From Trichomonas vaginalis G3 (taxonomy: Eukaryota; Parabasalia; Trichomonadida; Trichomonadidae): 57,839 bases of DNA. Shown piece after piece: positions 36,680 through 45,922 of the stretch. The position numbers and the translations under genes were made by a program. A model generated the notes under the pieces. It was given only the letters and a program-made list of their open reading frames with translations, was not told the DNA's origin and ran no database searches. Numbering within the stretch: position 1 is the stretch's first letter; each line of letters begins with the position of its first letter. The stretch is taken from the NCBI RefSeq assembly GCF_026262505.1, contig NW_026529278.1, positions 1-57,839 of the forward strand, read 5' to 3'.

Positions 36680-37913
36680 ATGTACAGAATAGATGTTTCA
36701 GATTTTTATGACTTCCAAGCATTCAGAAATATGTGTCCATTTCGAGACTATAACAAAGCAGTCGAGAATTTGAAACGTTTAGTCATTTATGTTGACTCTG
36801 CCCCAGAATGTTATGTTATGAAAGAATGGGATGTAGTCTTTAACAAACCAAGAGCAACAATAGTGTCTGAACAAGAATGTAGACAGAAACTTAAGAAAAT
36901 AAAAGTCGTACAAGTTGGCATGAAGATGTTAGATGCTTGGGATATCTTATTGTCAAAGTTAGAAGATTTTTCAGTTCGAGGTATAAAGTTCTATACACCT
37001 TCTCCAAACTTCTATTCTATCTTCACTGGATATAAATACGAACAAGTAGAATGGAAAGAAAATATTATAGAAGCTTGGTTAGACCATGTCAAAGAAATTA
37101 TATGCAATGGAAACAAAGAGTCTATGAGTATATCTTATGTTGGTTTGCAAACATCTTACAACATCCAAGTGCTAAAAATGAAACTGCTCTCATTATAATT
37201 GGAAAACAAGGAACAGGTAAGAACACATTCTTTACAGATATCTTATGCAAACTGTTAGAGGGCTATTCGAACCCGAATATGACAAACATAGAAAACATCT
37301 GTGGCAAGTTTAACTCCTCAATAGAGAATATGAAACTTATAGTTTGCAATGAACTTCAAAGTATAGATACAACAAAAGTTTTGAACTCAGATGCTTTGAA
37401 GAGTCTTATAACAGACAAAGTTGGAGTTGTTGAAAGAAAATATAAAGACCAAAGAGTTTGTGAAAATGTTGCAAACTTCATTATGGTTTCAAAAATGCTG
37501 TTCCGATGAAGTTAGAAAGTTCTGACAGAAGATATGTAGTTGTCAGAACGTCAGATTCTCATATGCAAGATACAGAATATTTTGACGACTTAGCAGAAAC
37601 TTTGACATCTGACTTTTACAACCACTTGTTCTCATATTTCATGACATTAGATATTTCTAAGTTCAATCCAAGACAAATTCCACATACCGAAGAGAGACAA
37701 ACATTGTTAGAAGCAAACAAGAGTGTATATGAACTGTTCATAGATGAAACTGACTTTGTGTCATTAGATGAAAGGTCATTGTACGATTCGTATAAACAAT
37801 ATTGTCAAGAATATGGTTATATGACAGCTTCTAAACGTACATTCTTGGCAAATGTCAAAAGTCTTTTAGACGTACAGAATGGTGTATATACAAAGAAAAA
37901 TTTTTATGAGTAA
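36680..37913 (+). pseudogene. SF3 helicase (D5-like) of M2 (broken)
   Basis: Superfamily 3 helicase marks are readable: Walker A GKQGTGKNTFF, a Walker B-like NMKLIVCNELQS, and the segment SSDRRYVVVRTSD typical of the helicase C motif, followed by a winged-helix-like end (ERSLYDSYKQYCQEYGYM). SF3 helicases are replicative in virophages, Polinton-like viruses and NCLDVs, but are not part of the classical Polinton set and are absent from M1. The start follows TTTTATAAAAATG. The region is broken. Confidence 0.7.
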
Positions 37914-37978
37914 ATTTAAAAAAAATATTTTTTATCCGATAGAAAAGATGACGAAAATATATTTCAGTAAACAAGTAC

Positions 37979-38369
37979 ATGTCAGGACTTAAAGAAGAAC
38001 TAGACCCATTCACATATTTGAATGTTTACTTCTACCATTTTGAAAAGTCTTCATTCAGCAAAGTTTGGAACATCGAACCAGTTAAGTTTGCTATTGTGAC
38101 TAAAAATGGTGCGAAATTTGAAGACTTAGACATAGAAGGTTTGTTAGCAGTCAAAGAAAGTTTTGACAGAAGGTTCTCAAACCTTAAAGAAGGCAAAGCA
38201 TACAAACTTGTTATACCTTATGAACCAAAGAAAGCAGACGACTATGAATATTATGAGTCTAAAGTTGTAGAAGTTCAAGGTAAATTGGGTAAAAAGATTT
38301 TTAGAGTCTAAGCCAGTGTTTACTCCTAAAGAGGAAGAGAACATTGACATTGACCCAGAAATGTTCTAA
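37979..38369 (+). CDS. Unknown protein of M2
   Basis: A frame of 110 residues (MSGLKEELDPFTYLNVYFYH) is followed by coding-like DNA to a stop at 38369; the end is uncertain. Aromatic-rich at the start, then alpha/beta. No motif. It could be a small replication or structural partner, since it follows the helicase region. Confidence 0.35.
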
Positions 38370-38491
38370 AAATAAAATTTTATTTTTACATGTCAAATTT
38401 CTTTTTCTCTGGAACTGGTTCAGGTTCTTTCTTCTCTTCTTCTACTTTCTTTTCTTTCTTTTCTTTCTTCTTCTTTTCTGGTGGAGTTATG

Positions 38492-38839
38492 TCAAATTTC
38501 TCCGAAACCATATTTATGTAAAAGTTCTTTGTCCTTTAATAGCTCATCTATTCTGTTTTCTATTTCATCTTCAAGAACAGCGCATGTGTCTTCTTTGCAT
38601 TCTAAGAACTTTTGTTGGACTTCATCTTTCCAATCGGTGTCATCTCTGTCAACAAGTCTGTCATTGACAAATTTTAAGACTGCTCTGCTTAATGTTTTAT
38701 GGTTCTTGTCATATTCCCAGAAACAGAACTTTAGAACAAATTCACCTTTCTTGTTTACACTATGTAAGATTTTATGGTCGACAGATGTTTTGCTGTCGAA
38801 AAGCTTGTCTCGAATATAGATAGCGAAATCGCTAGACAT
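38492..38839 (-). CDS. Unknown acidic helical protein of M2
   Basis: 115 residues (MSSDFAIYIRDKLFDSKTSV), starting after AATTTTTATC..TAGAAAATG-type AT-rich DNA. Charged helices with two Cys (FLECKEDTCAVLEDEIE). Coding-like Lys/Glu-rich sequence continues to about 38388 in another frame. The function is unknown. Confidence 0.35.
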   Translation of the reverse strand: MSSDFAIYIRDKLFDSKTSVDHKILHSVNKKGEFVLKFCFWEYDKNHKTLSRAVLKFVNDRLVDRDDTDWKDEVQQKFLECKEDTCAVLEDEIENRIDELLKDKELLHKYGFGEI

Positions 38840-38874
38840 TTTCTAAAAGATAAAAATTTTAATTTTTCTAAAAA

Positions 38875-39750
38875 TGTTAGAAAAAAAGTTTGCTGACATT
38901 TGACAAGAAATTTGAGAATGTTTTAAACAAGAACAAGAGGAAGTTAGAAAATGCTCAGATAAAGCCTATACATGACAAGTTTCTTATTTGCTCAGAATGG
39001 TATAACAGGTCTAATTGCACCACCTGGGTCGGGTAAGACTTTCACTTATCTTAAAATGGCTGCACAACAACAAGAACTAGATGAAAGAACCCATTCTATG
39101 AGTTAGTTGTCATTTGTAGTACTTCTGGTCAATTTGACCAACCGTCAATTCGTTCAAAGATATTATAAAGAAGTCTAAGTTAGTATGTATAAAAGACTCT
39201 GAGTTGTTAGATTGGATAAAGAAGTACCAAAGAAGAGTTTTGAAGTATAATGCTATAAATGAGTATATAAATTCTAAGTTTAAAGACCCAAATGAGGAAA
39301 TGCAGAGAATATTAGAGAAGAAACACTTCAGAAACAAACAGAAAGAGATAGAAATACATTTCGAAGAAATTGCAATCTTACGATTGGAAGACTTACCCTC
39401 ATAGATGTCTTCTTATCTTAGATGACTTTGCTTCTCATCCTTTGCTTAAGAATAGAGAACAAGATATGTGTCGAATTCTTAAGAAGCTCAGACACTTTAA
39501 CATCTCAGTTGTCATTTGTGTACAGACAGCCAAGAGTTTAAGTAAGGATGTTAAAAGAATACTTACTGACATTATACTTTTCCCCGGATTGTCCGAAGAC
39601 GATTTCATGGAACTTATGAAAGAGTCCATGGCAGGTAAGTTTGACAGACATGAACTATGGGAGAAGTACAAAGTCATACAAGACCCTCATACTTCTTTCA
39701 GAATTCATATCTACGCAAACAAAGTTCAAATTGTAAAAAGTCAAGCTTGA
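38875..39750 (+). pseudogene. Packaging ATPase of M2 (broken)
   Basis: Walker A GLIAPPGSGKTFTYLK appears near 39003 and Walker B CLLILDDFASHPLLKN near 39415. The end (LTDIILFPGLSEDDFMELMK) parallels LITDFVIFQGFSRYDIELIW of the M1 ATPase, so this is the A32-like packaging ATPase of the M2 lineage. It is broken and diverged. Confidence 0.7.
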
Positions 39751-39769
39751 AAAATGTAAGTGTTTAGTC

Positions 39770-39949
39770 TTAGTAAGATGGTAGCTTCTTAAAGCATATG
39801 CCGTCCTTGAGTTTTAGGTACGTGAAGAGAAGTACAATGAATTCAATTACGAGTACAATTGCAATGACAACTAAGGCAACTATTTTTGTCTTTTGCCAGC
39901 AAGGGTACTTCTTCTCTTCCAATGGTTCGGCAGAACTATACTCACTCAT
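39770..39949 (-). CDS. Single-pass membrane protein
   Basis: About 59 residues from the ATG at 39949 (MSEYSSAEPLEEKKYPCWQK). A 23-residue hydrophobic segment follows (IVALVVIAIVLVIEFIVLLF), and the tail is short and basic with a Cys. A GACATTTCTC word precedes the ATG, like other genes of the block to the right. Confidence 0.5.
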   Translation of the reverse strand: MSEYSSAEPLEEKKYPCWQKTKIVALVVIAIVLVIEFIVLLFTYLKLKDGICFKKLPSY

Positions 39950-40030
39950 GAGAAATGTCAAAACGGTTTAATAGAAAAAGTGAAAGTTATTCTTCATTTT
40001 TTTGTATGTAAAGATATGATTTCAGGGATT

Positions 40031-40072
40031 TTTTGACGAAGTGCAAACCTTCACTTCGTCAAAAATAACAGT
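40031..40072. terminator. T-flanked hairpin between gene groups
   Basis: TTTTTTGACGAAGTG/CACTTCGTCAAAAA is a near-perfect stem with a 7-nt loop and T/A flanks, suitable as a bidirectional 3'-end signal. The CGAAGTG words echo the 272-304 hairpin family. Confidence 0.45.
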
Positions 40073-40079
40073 TATATAA

Positions 40080-40100
40080 TGAAAAAAGTGTCATTTTTTC
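40080..40100 (+). promoter_or_regulatory. GTGACATTTTT-type start motif
   Basis: AAAAAAGTGTCATTTTTTC lies directly before the ATG at 40101. Similar words precede 40326 (AAAGTGACATTTTTA), 39949 (TTTTGACATTTCTC) and 42456 (CCACTTCATTTTTTCG), and occur at 51830. They are not seen before M1 genes. Confidence 0.45.
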
Positions 40101-40289
40101 ATGTCCGAAGACTCGAAGGTGCAACACTTCCAAAATACCGACGAACTCAGAAGAGCAGCATGGCAGTATCTTCTTGACAACTTCTTTGAGTTCTCCAGGT
40201 ACACCTTGGAAAATGCTGAAGAACTCCGACACAGAGAATTTGGAGAAATTGCGCTCCAATACTACCTTGACAAACAAAGGGTAAAATAA
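40101..40289 (+). CDS. Small helical protein of the GC-richer block
   Basis: 62 residues (MSEDSKVQHFQNTDELRRAA), helical and charged with an aromatic-rich centre (WQYLLDNFFEFSRYTLENAE). No family is recognised. It is the first gene of the compositionally distinct block. Confidence 0.45.
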   Translation: MSEDSKVQHFQNTDELRRAAWQYLLDNFFEFSRYTLENAEELRHREFGEIALQYYLDKQRVK

Positions 40290-40325
40290 GACTAAAAACT
40301 TAACGTTTAAAAAGTGACATTTTTA

Positions 40326-40526
40326 ATGAGCTCCGAGTCACCGAGAAAACTTGGTCAGATGTTAGCAGCTTACTTCCCTGAGGAGGATGGAAGCGTTACA
40401 TACGTAAGGTTCAAAAACAACGAACCTGGAATTGCGTACAAAATTCGCAATTACATGACCATGGAAGAGTACGAAAGGTTCCTACAAGAGAAACCAGCTC
40501 TAAACAACTCAGAAAAGAAAGAATAA
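40326..40526 (+). CDS. Small protein of the GC-richer block
   Basis: 66 residues from the ATG at 40326 (MSSESPRKLGQMLAAYFPEE). The GTGACATTTTTA motif is directly before it. Mixed alpha/beta with a helix MTMEEYERFLQEKP. The function is unknown. Same strand and same start signal as 40101, suggesting joint control. Confidence 0.45.
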   Translation: MSSESPRKLGQMLAAYFPEEDGSVTYVRFKNNEPGIAYKIRNYMTMEEYERFLQEKPALNNSEKKE

Positions 40527-40555
40527 AAAGTTTAACTCGTAATTGTTTATTTTTT

Positions 40556-41134
40556 TTACTTGTATGGGCAAGCTGCAAGAATGAAGTCGACTATCTCAGT
40601 CTTTGTTTTGACGAGCTGGACGGCTCTTGCGAGTACGTCTGTTTTGCGGTCTCCAGCTGGTGTCTGACCTTCGTAATTGCGCATGTTCTTGAGAGCTCCA
40701 ACTGTAAATGATTGTAGGATGAAGAGTCTCTCAGACTGCTTGAGGTAGTCTTCACGGTCACGAACTGAATCTGTGGTACGAGTCGAATCGGTCGATTTGA
40801 GGGAAGAGACTGAAAGCCTGTCATCTTCCATAGGGGCAGTAGCATAATCTTTGCGTAAGCGGTTCAGACCTTCTTCGAACTCTTGGTCTCTCTTCGATTT
40901 GGATTGAGATTGGAATTGCTGGGGTGGAGCTTGCTGGAACATCCAAGGGTTGGGGAAGTAAGGCATAGGCTGAGGAGGGTAGTTCGGGAAGCCTTGTGGT
41001 GGGTAGTAACCTTGAGGTGGAAATTGGTAGTAAATCGGAGGTACTTGCTGGAACTGAGGTTGCTGAGGAGACTGTTGTGGTTCTTTAGGTTCCTCTGGTT
41101 TGGGAATGGACTGGGTTGGTGGGACGTCGGACAT
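40556..41134 (-). CDS. Pro/Gln-rich protein with helical C-terminus
   Basis: 192 residues from the ATG at 41134 (MSDVPPTQSIPKPEEPKEPQ); the frame upstream of it runs into tandem repeats and is not taken as coding. Residues 1-90 are Pro/Gln/Tyr-rich (YYQFPPQGYYPPQGFPNYPP), followed by a charged, Ser/Thr-rich linker and C-terminal helices (ADRKTDV-type to FILAACPYK). It is GC-richer than M1 genes. It diverges from 41430 across the 22-bp iterons. The function is unknown; low-complexity Pro/Gln regions often mediate assembly. Confidence 0.5.
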   Translation of the reverse strand: MSDVPPTQSIPKPEEPKEPQQSPQQPQFQQVPPIYYQFPPQGYYPPQGFPNYPPQPMPYFPNPWMFQQAPPQQFQSQSKSKRDQEFEEGLNRLRKDYATAPMEDDRLSVSSLKSTDSTRTTDSVRDREDYLKQSERLFILQSFTVGALKNMRNYEGQTPAGDRKTDVLARAVQLVKTKTEIVDFILAACPYK

Positions 41135-41151
41135 TCGTTTGTGGCTTAACC

Positions 41152-41285
41152 GTCGGAAGGAAAAACCTTTCCTGTCGGAAGGAAAAACCTTTCCTGTCGG
41201 AAGGAAAAACCTTTCCTGTCGGAAGGAAAAACCTTTCCTGTCGGAAGGAAAAACTTTTCCTGTTGTCCGGAAAAATTTTTCCTGA
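41152..41285. repeat. 22-bp iterons, five tandem copies plus degenerate one
   Basis: Five copies of GTCGGAAGGAAAAACCTTTC (22-bp unit) span 41152-41261 without gaps, then a degenerate one to 41285. The unit is partly palindromic (GGAAAAACCTTTCC). A second degenerate cluster with GGAAAAATTTTTCC cores lies at 41357-41430. All of it lies between divergent genes. Confidence 0.85.
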
Positions 41286-41429
41286 AGTTCGACCAAAAAG
41301 TTCTCAATTTTCGAAAATTTGAATGGTTTACGGACGGACAACTGGAAGAGTTCTTCCTGTCGGAAGGAAAAATTTTTCCCTTTGTCCGGAAAAATTTTTC
41401 CAGTTGTCGGGAAAATATTTTCCTGTCGG

Positions 41430-41816
41430 ATGGAAGGACTCGGAATGCCAGAAGGATTTGACGAGGCAATTTACCTTATAGAGATAAATGAAGTTGTTAA
41501 GCAGTACTTGCGCAAGGTCATGAAGCCCAAGGTCAAGTTCACCACTATTTCTGGAAGGTCTACACTTCAGCTCGAGACTTCGACTGGAATTCCAATTCAA
41601 ATACCAGAAAACACTCCTTTCGATGGCATAAAGGACGTCAAAAGAGAAGCTCTTGTTAAGTTCCTAAACAAACGTCCTTGGATAAAAATACCAAACAAGG
41701 AGAACCCCCTACCCCATATGAAATTGGCAATTCAGTCTCTCCTTCACTTCTCGGGTCAGCCGTTCTACATAACCTGTGAAGGCGACATCCAACTAGTTCT
41801 AAACCTTAACGTTTAG
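41430..41816 (+). CDS. Unknown protein of the GC-richer block
   Basis: 128 residues if begun at the ATG at 41430 (MEGLGMPEGFDEAIYLIEIN); the second ATG at 41445 is also possible. The open frame to the left runs through iterons and is not taken as coding. Helix, then beta-rich (TTISGRSTLQLETSTGIPIQ), then DVKREALVKFLNKRP. No family is recognised. Confidence 0.45.
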   Translation: MEGLGMPEGFDEAIYLIEINEVVKQYLRKVMKPKVKFTTISGRSTLQLETSTGIPIQIPENTPFDGIKDVKREALVKFLNKRPWIKIPNKENPLPHMKLAIQSLLHFSGQPFYITCEGDIQLVLNLNV

Positions 41817-41843
41817 AGTAAAAACATTTTTTTCATTTTTTGA

Positions 41844-42065
41844 ATGAAGCAAGTTAAATTCGTCCCACACCAATCTGAATGGACCGATGAAGAGTTTCAA
41901 GCCATCGTTGAAGACGTTGAGAACGACATAGACGGCCAACTTGAAGGAGCTCAAATCACAATTGCAACCAAAATTGCAGAGGTCAAGGAACAGATAGCTC
42001 CACTTAAAGCTACCAAAGCTACTCTTGACCTCATGGATAGTTACCGGATGTCAAGAGTGGAATAA
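41844..42065 (+). CDS. Small coiled-coil protein
   Basis: 73 residues (MKQVKFVPHQSEWTDEEFQA), acidic then coiled (IATKIAEVKEQIAPLKATK). It overlaps the next coding-like stretch. The function is unknown. Confidence 0.4.
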   Translation: MKQVKFVPHQSEWTDEEFQAIVEDVENDIDGQLEGAQITIATKIAEVKEQIAPLKATKATLDLMDSYRMSRVE

Positions 42066-42066
42066 G

Positions 42067-42423
42067 ACAATTAAAATTAAAACTTCTAAACTACGAAGCT
42101 ATACTCCAAAAGTTAGCAGAAATGAGAAGACTTACCAGAGCTACTTACATGTAAGGGACTTAACCTTCAAGCAGTCCGACAAAGATGAATTTGTTGACAT
42201 TGTCCCAATTTTGTCCGAAAGTCAGCTCAGATGTTTCGAACTGCTCCCAACATATCCGGAATATGAACGTTTGCCTGAACTGTTCCGCAATCTCAAAAAA
42301 CGTTTTTTGGTTCTCATGTTCGAAACTTTTATCGGAAGAGACAACAAACGTTCAGAAGAAGAGCAAGATATTATTTTAAACTTGTTGTATGACATAACTG
42401 TCATAACAAGCTTTTTGAAGTAA
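42067..42423 (+). CDS. Coding-like region, unknown helical protein
   Basis: The frame reads YLHVRDLTFKQSDKDEFVDI and continues with helical, Phe/Leu-rich sequence (RLPELFRNLKKRFLVLMFET) to a stop at 42423. No suitable ATG is seen inside, so its start, and whether it is a separate gene, are unclear. Composition matches the GC-richer block. Confidence 0.3.
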   Translation, partial: TIKIKTSKLRSYTPKVSRNEKTYQSYLHVRDLTFKQSDKDEFVDIVPILSESQLRCFELLPTYPEYERLPELFRNLKKRFLVLMFETFIGRDNKRSEEEQDIILNLLYDITVITSFLK

Positions 42424-42455
42424 AACCGCCATTCTCAAACCACTTCATTTTTTCG

Positions 42456-43127
42456 ATGTCCGAACAAGCACCGAAGCCAAACTCAATGGCAGATGTCCTT
42501 TCAAGGTTGCCAGACAAGCGCCCAATTCAAATTCAAATTGCCCAATTGAACGCTCATCTGACAAACTCCATTAAGACTCTCCAAAATAGTCTTATGTTAG
42601 AGATAACCAATCTCAAAGCCAATGTCCTCACGAACCAAGCTTCCAATGAGAAAGTCCTGTACGAGTTCGCGGAAACCTTGCGCCAATACAACATAGAGAA
42701 CCAAAACCTTGCCCGACTCATCTACCGTTTCTTCGAAGAGATAGACGCCATCTGGAAGGTACTCGGAAAGGACAGAACATGCAACACCGTACTTCGTGAA
42801 CACAGAATTGCCGAAGGTATTATCAAAGAAGAGGAAGAAGAGAAACACAAAGAAGAGGAAGTTTGGGCAACCCTTGTTGCCGATGACGCTTACGAAATTT
42901 CCCAACCCTACCCATACCAAATCCGCAACAAGGAGACAGGCAAGGTTCTTACCCCAGTCCTCAACAACTTGGGACACTTGAACCTTAACCTTCGGAATTA
43001 CGGTTCAATTTCCATGGGAAGGCTTGTCGGTATGCAATGGGTTCCAAATCCAGACAAGAAGACGAGGGTCAGACACATTGACGGTGACAAGCTCAACAAC
43101 CGTAAGGAGAACCTCGAGTGGTTCTAA
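42456..43127 (+). CDS. Coiled-coil protein with C-terminal HNH-type endonuclease domain
   Basis: 223 residues (MSEQAPKPNSMADVLSRLPD). Residues about 25-120 are coiled coil, followed by an acidic linker (EEEEEKHKEEE). The C-terminal 80 residues read as NUMOD4/HNH_3: YQIRNKETGKVLTP, GRLVGMQWVPNPDKK and RHIDGDKLNNRKENLEWF, the usual HNH core ending right after the NLEW block. HNH_3 nucleases are common in phages and large DNA viruses as free-standing homing or packaging nucleases. Fusion to a coiled coil is unusual. ATTTTTTCG precedes the ATG. GC-rich third positions. Confidence 0.65.
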   Translation: MSEQAPKPNSMADVLSRLPDKRPIQIQIAQLNAHLTNSIKTLQNSLMLEITNLKANVLTNQASNEKVLYEFAETLRQYNIENQNLARLIYRFFEEIDAIWKVLGKDRTCNTVLREHRIAEGIIKEEEEEKHKEEEVWATLVADDAYEISQPYPYQIRNKETGKVLTPVLNNLGHLNLNLRNYGSISMGRLVGMQWVPNPDKKTRVRHIDGDKLNNRKENLEWF

Positions 43128-43176
43128 GAGTAAAAAAATTTTATTTTAGGGGGAAACCCCAAGTAAATTTAGGTGT

Positions 43177-43491
43177 TTATTTGGATAAGTATGTTAAATT
43201 AAGGGTAATTTGCAAAATTAGTTCCCGACCTTTGAATTGGACTCTTTCGTTATCCCAGTTGCGTAGGAGGTCGTCCCAGAGGAGTTGGTAGAATTGCCAA
43301 TCCAAGGACGATTTGTCCTCCCAGGCATTGAGGATGTACTGCTCGTAGAGTTTCATGACCTCTGCCTTGCACCAGACACCCTCTCCCCTTGGAACGTAAG
43401 GCTTCTTCGAAGTGCTCGAATGCGATTGGCTGCTTGACCATCCGAAATGACACTTTTTGTCCGTTTGGTCAATGTTTGTGTCTCGTGCCAT
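43177..43491 (-). CDS. Unknown small protein
   Basis: About 104 residues from the ATG at 43491 (MARDTNIDQTDKKCHFGWSS). Ser-rich start, then Trp-rich helices (NAWEDKSSLDWQFYQLLWDD). It diverges from 43472 with a slight overlap of the 5' ends, so only one of the two starts may be correct. Confidence 0.4.
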   Translation of the reverse strand: MARDTNIDQTDKKCHFGWSSSQSHSSTSKKPYVPRGEGVWCKAEVMKLYEQYILNAWEDKSSLDWQFYQLLWDDLLRNWDNERVQFKGRELILQITLNLTYLSK

Positions 43492-43717
43492 AGTCGACGA
43501 AAATACAGACAAACAGGTTATATATGAGTTTGAGACCAAGAATGGTGTAACTCGACCTGTCCGATTCAAAGACTCCGAGGGCGACCATGAAATTAAACGG
43601 AAATTAGCTAGGAAGGAATATAAAATGGACTGGTTGCCACCACCTCCACCTCCACCACCTTTACCTGTTCCTCAAGTAAATAAGCCTTTCCCGTTCCCAA
43701 GAATTCCCACATTTTAA
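43472..43717 (+). CDS. Small protein with polyproline segment
   Basis: About 81 residues from the ATG at 43472. Charged N-terminal part (RFKDSEGDHEIKRKLARK), then a run of eight prolines and PLPVPQVNKPFPFPRIP. A polyproline tail can bind SH3/WW-type or profilin-like partners. It ends at the stop of the converging polymerase region. Confidence 0.4.
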   Translation: MFVSRAIVDENTDKQVIYEFETKNGVTRPVRFKDSEGDHEIKRKLARKEYKMDWLPPPPPPPPLPVPQVNKPFPFPRIPTF

Positions 43718-45892
43718 TTCAAATTCGAATAAAAATTTTTTATTTCATGCAATGTGTTTATTTCTGTGCCGTCTTCAAGTATGCCCCAGTACTTACGCTT
43801 GGAGAGGACATGAACTTCGGTGAAAATTTTGTCCAATTTGAATTGACCCATCTTTTCACCGACCATGCCCATTTCAATGAGTTTGTTGTACCCTTCTTCG
43901 TTCGTCATGAGTGCGTCAATGTTCTCATAGTAAACCTTCACTTTGGATTTGACTTCGGAGAAGAATTTGTTGTAGTTGTCAAGGACTGCCTTTGCGAACT
44001 GAGGGTAAGACCAATGTTCGACAATAGGTTTTAATGTGGTTACTAAGCCACTTTGACCTTGAGTGAATTCGTACTTCAAAACAAAAGGAGAAAACCTTTC
44101 AACAAAGTTGTCGACCTTCTCATAATGTTTACTCTTCATCTCTTGAGGTTTCTTAATGGAATATCCCCATGTCGAATTCATAAGCAATTTGAGTGTCATT
44201 GCAAGTTTGGGGTTTGAAGCTTTCCTAATATCATACAGTTGTTGTATGACTTTTCCAACTGTATAGTTCCTTCCCGGGAACTCACCATCTTCGTTTGGAA
44301 TTCCAGTCGGAATATATTGGACAAACCTCATGTATGCAGCGTTAAGGTCGACATAGTATATCTTTTCATCTGAGTCGAACTTGTCGCAACCAATTGGTCC
44401 AGTTTGTGGAAATTCAAGTGAGTCTCTTATCTTCTGAGAAACTTCTCCTGTTATCTCATAAACATCGTCGAAGCAACCTGTTTCATATAAAACCTTCTGA
44501 CCTAACTCAGATGCTCTCCAATACAATTTGACGTCAATTGGATGTCTCAATGGAAGTTTGTTTATAGCATCTTGAAGTTCTTGCAACCTCATTGGAAGTT
44601 CTTCTGGTTCAGGTTGGTATCCGAACAATCCAACTCCTTGTGGAATTGTGTACTTCTTTTGTACTAGAACTTTGTCTGGAACAACTTTTGGTCTTGCTAA
44701 CAGTGAAAAGTTTGTTTCGTCTTTTGGTACAAAGTTTCTGTCAGCTTGTCATCTGGAATTGGTTCCAACAAACCTTTCTCGAAAAGAATGTTTACAGCTC
44801 TGACAATGTTGCACTTGCCTTTTCCGAACAATGGGTTTTAAGACTTTCGTTCAACATGAAGTGGTTGTGGACAATTGCAATCTTCAACCATGGTAAATTG
44901 AACTCAACAACATAGTCGTCATGTGAAGAACCTTTAGCTGTAGGTATGTTGACTCGGATATTGACATTTGCCAACGGTGCAATTTTTGCCAATTGACCTC
45001 TGAGAATGTACCTTGTCTTCACACATGACTCAAGATACTTCATCTTCTCATCTGTAAAAGACCAGAGTTCCTGAGACATGTAAGAATGCAAGGTTCATTG
45101 ACAATTGTTTCAATTGAATTGTAAATTCCATACCTTGTCAAGTCAATGTCAGACTTATTTATGAACGGGAAGTATCCAGCATGTTGTCTGACTGCTTGAG
45201 GGTTAGGTTGGTACCATTCGAACTTGACACTTGCAATTCCTTCAATTGCATTCAAAATGTCTGAGTCGGAGTCAACCATTTGTTCTCTCTTTGTAGTCTT
45301 GAAAGCGTCAAGAAGTTTTGCAGCTGTTTGTTCATTGCCATTTGCATAGTAAATGTGACCATCCAAATCCGTTATGGTCAATCTGAGATTGTGTCCTTTC
45401 TTATTTTCCGTCTTGAATTGCAGCAAGTACACCCATGAAGCCTTCTTTGTTCTTTCCTTCGTCAAAGTTTACTGTAAAGGTTCGACCAGATGTAATTTGA
45501 CTTCTAACTTCACGATACTTTTCATATGCATATCTTGTTCTTTCCATGGGAGCATGACCATCCTCTGCACTACCTTTTTTCCTTCTCAAAGGATGCAATT
45601 GTTCGTCATGTTTCCAGTAGAATCTGGCAAAGCCGTCGTGTCCTTCAACTTGAGGTTCACTAACATCGAAAGGCATGTCCATAAGACGTTCTTCTTCTAA
45701 CCTCTCTAGTCTGTTTGGATAATTGGCACGTGCTGTTTCCAAATCCATTTCGTAGGTCAGACCAGCCAGTTTGTCATAGACTTTTATGGGTCTTCCCTTC
45801 CTATATTTAAACTTCTTCGAAACTCTCCAACCATATCTTTGCAACTCTGCTTTTATTCTAGCAGATTTTCTATCCATTCTATATGGGGGCAT
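43714..45892 (-). pseudogene. Divergent DNA polymerase (family B-like) of M2 (broken)
   Basis: The clearest part, 43714-44628, has a motif A-like block IYYVDLNAAYMRFVQY, a motif B-like block LKLLMNSTWGYSI and a following conserved region (KRKYWGILEDG). Upstream parts are basic at the start (RKSARIKAELQRYGWRVSKK). It is not the same type as the M1 polymerase: the wording resembles divergent protein-primed-type polymerases of mobile elements and Polinton-like viruses. It starts near GTTTTATAAAAATG-like DNA at 45892. Composition is GC-richer than the M2 core. It is broken. Confidence 0.5.
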
Positions 45893-45922
45893 TTTTATAA
45901 AAATAAAAAAATATTTTTTTCT

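Noticed and set aside
41152-41261. CRISPR-like array
   Set aside because: The 22-bp units are directly adjacent, with no spacers, and the DNA is eukaryotic element DNA.
41146-41469. Open frames across the 22-bp iterons on both strands (Arg/Phe/Pro-rich)
   Set aside because: All six frames stay open because the unit has no stops; sequence is set by the repeat. I used the ATGs at 41134 and 41430 for the flanking genes instead.
42796-42981. Small overlapping frame inside the HNH gene
   Set aside because: It is a shifted reading of the coiled-coil/HNH gene, which has much clearer domain content.
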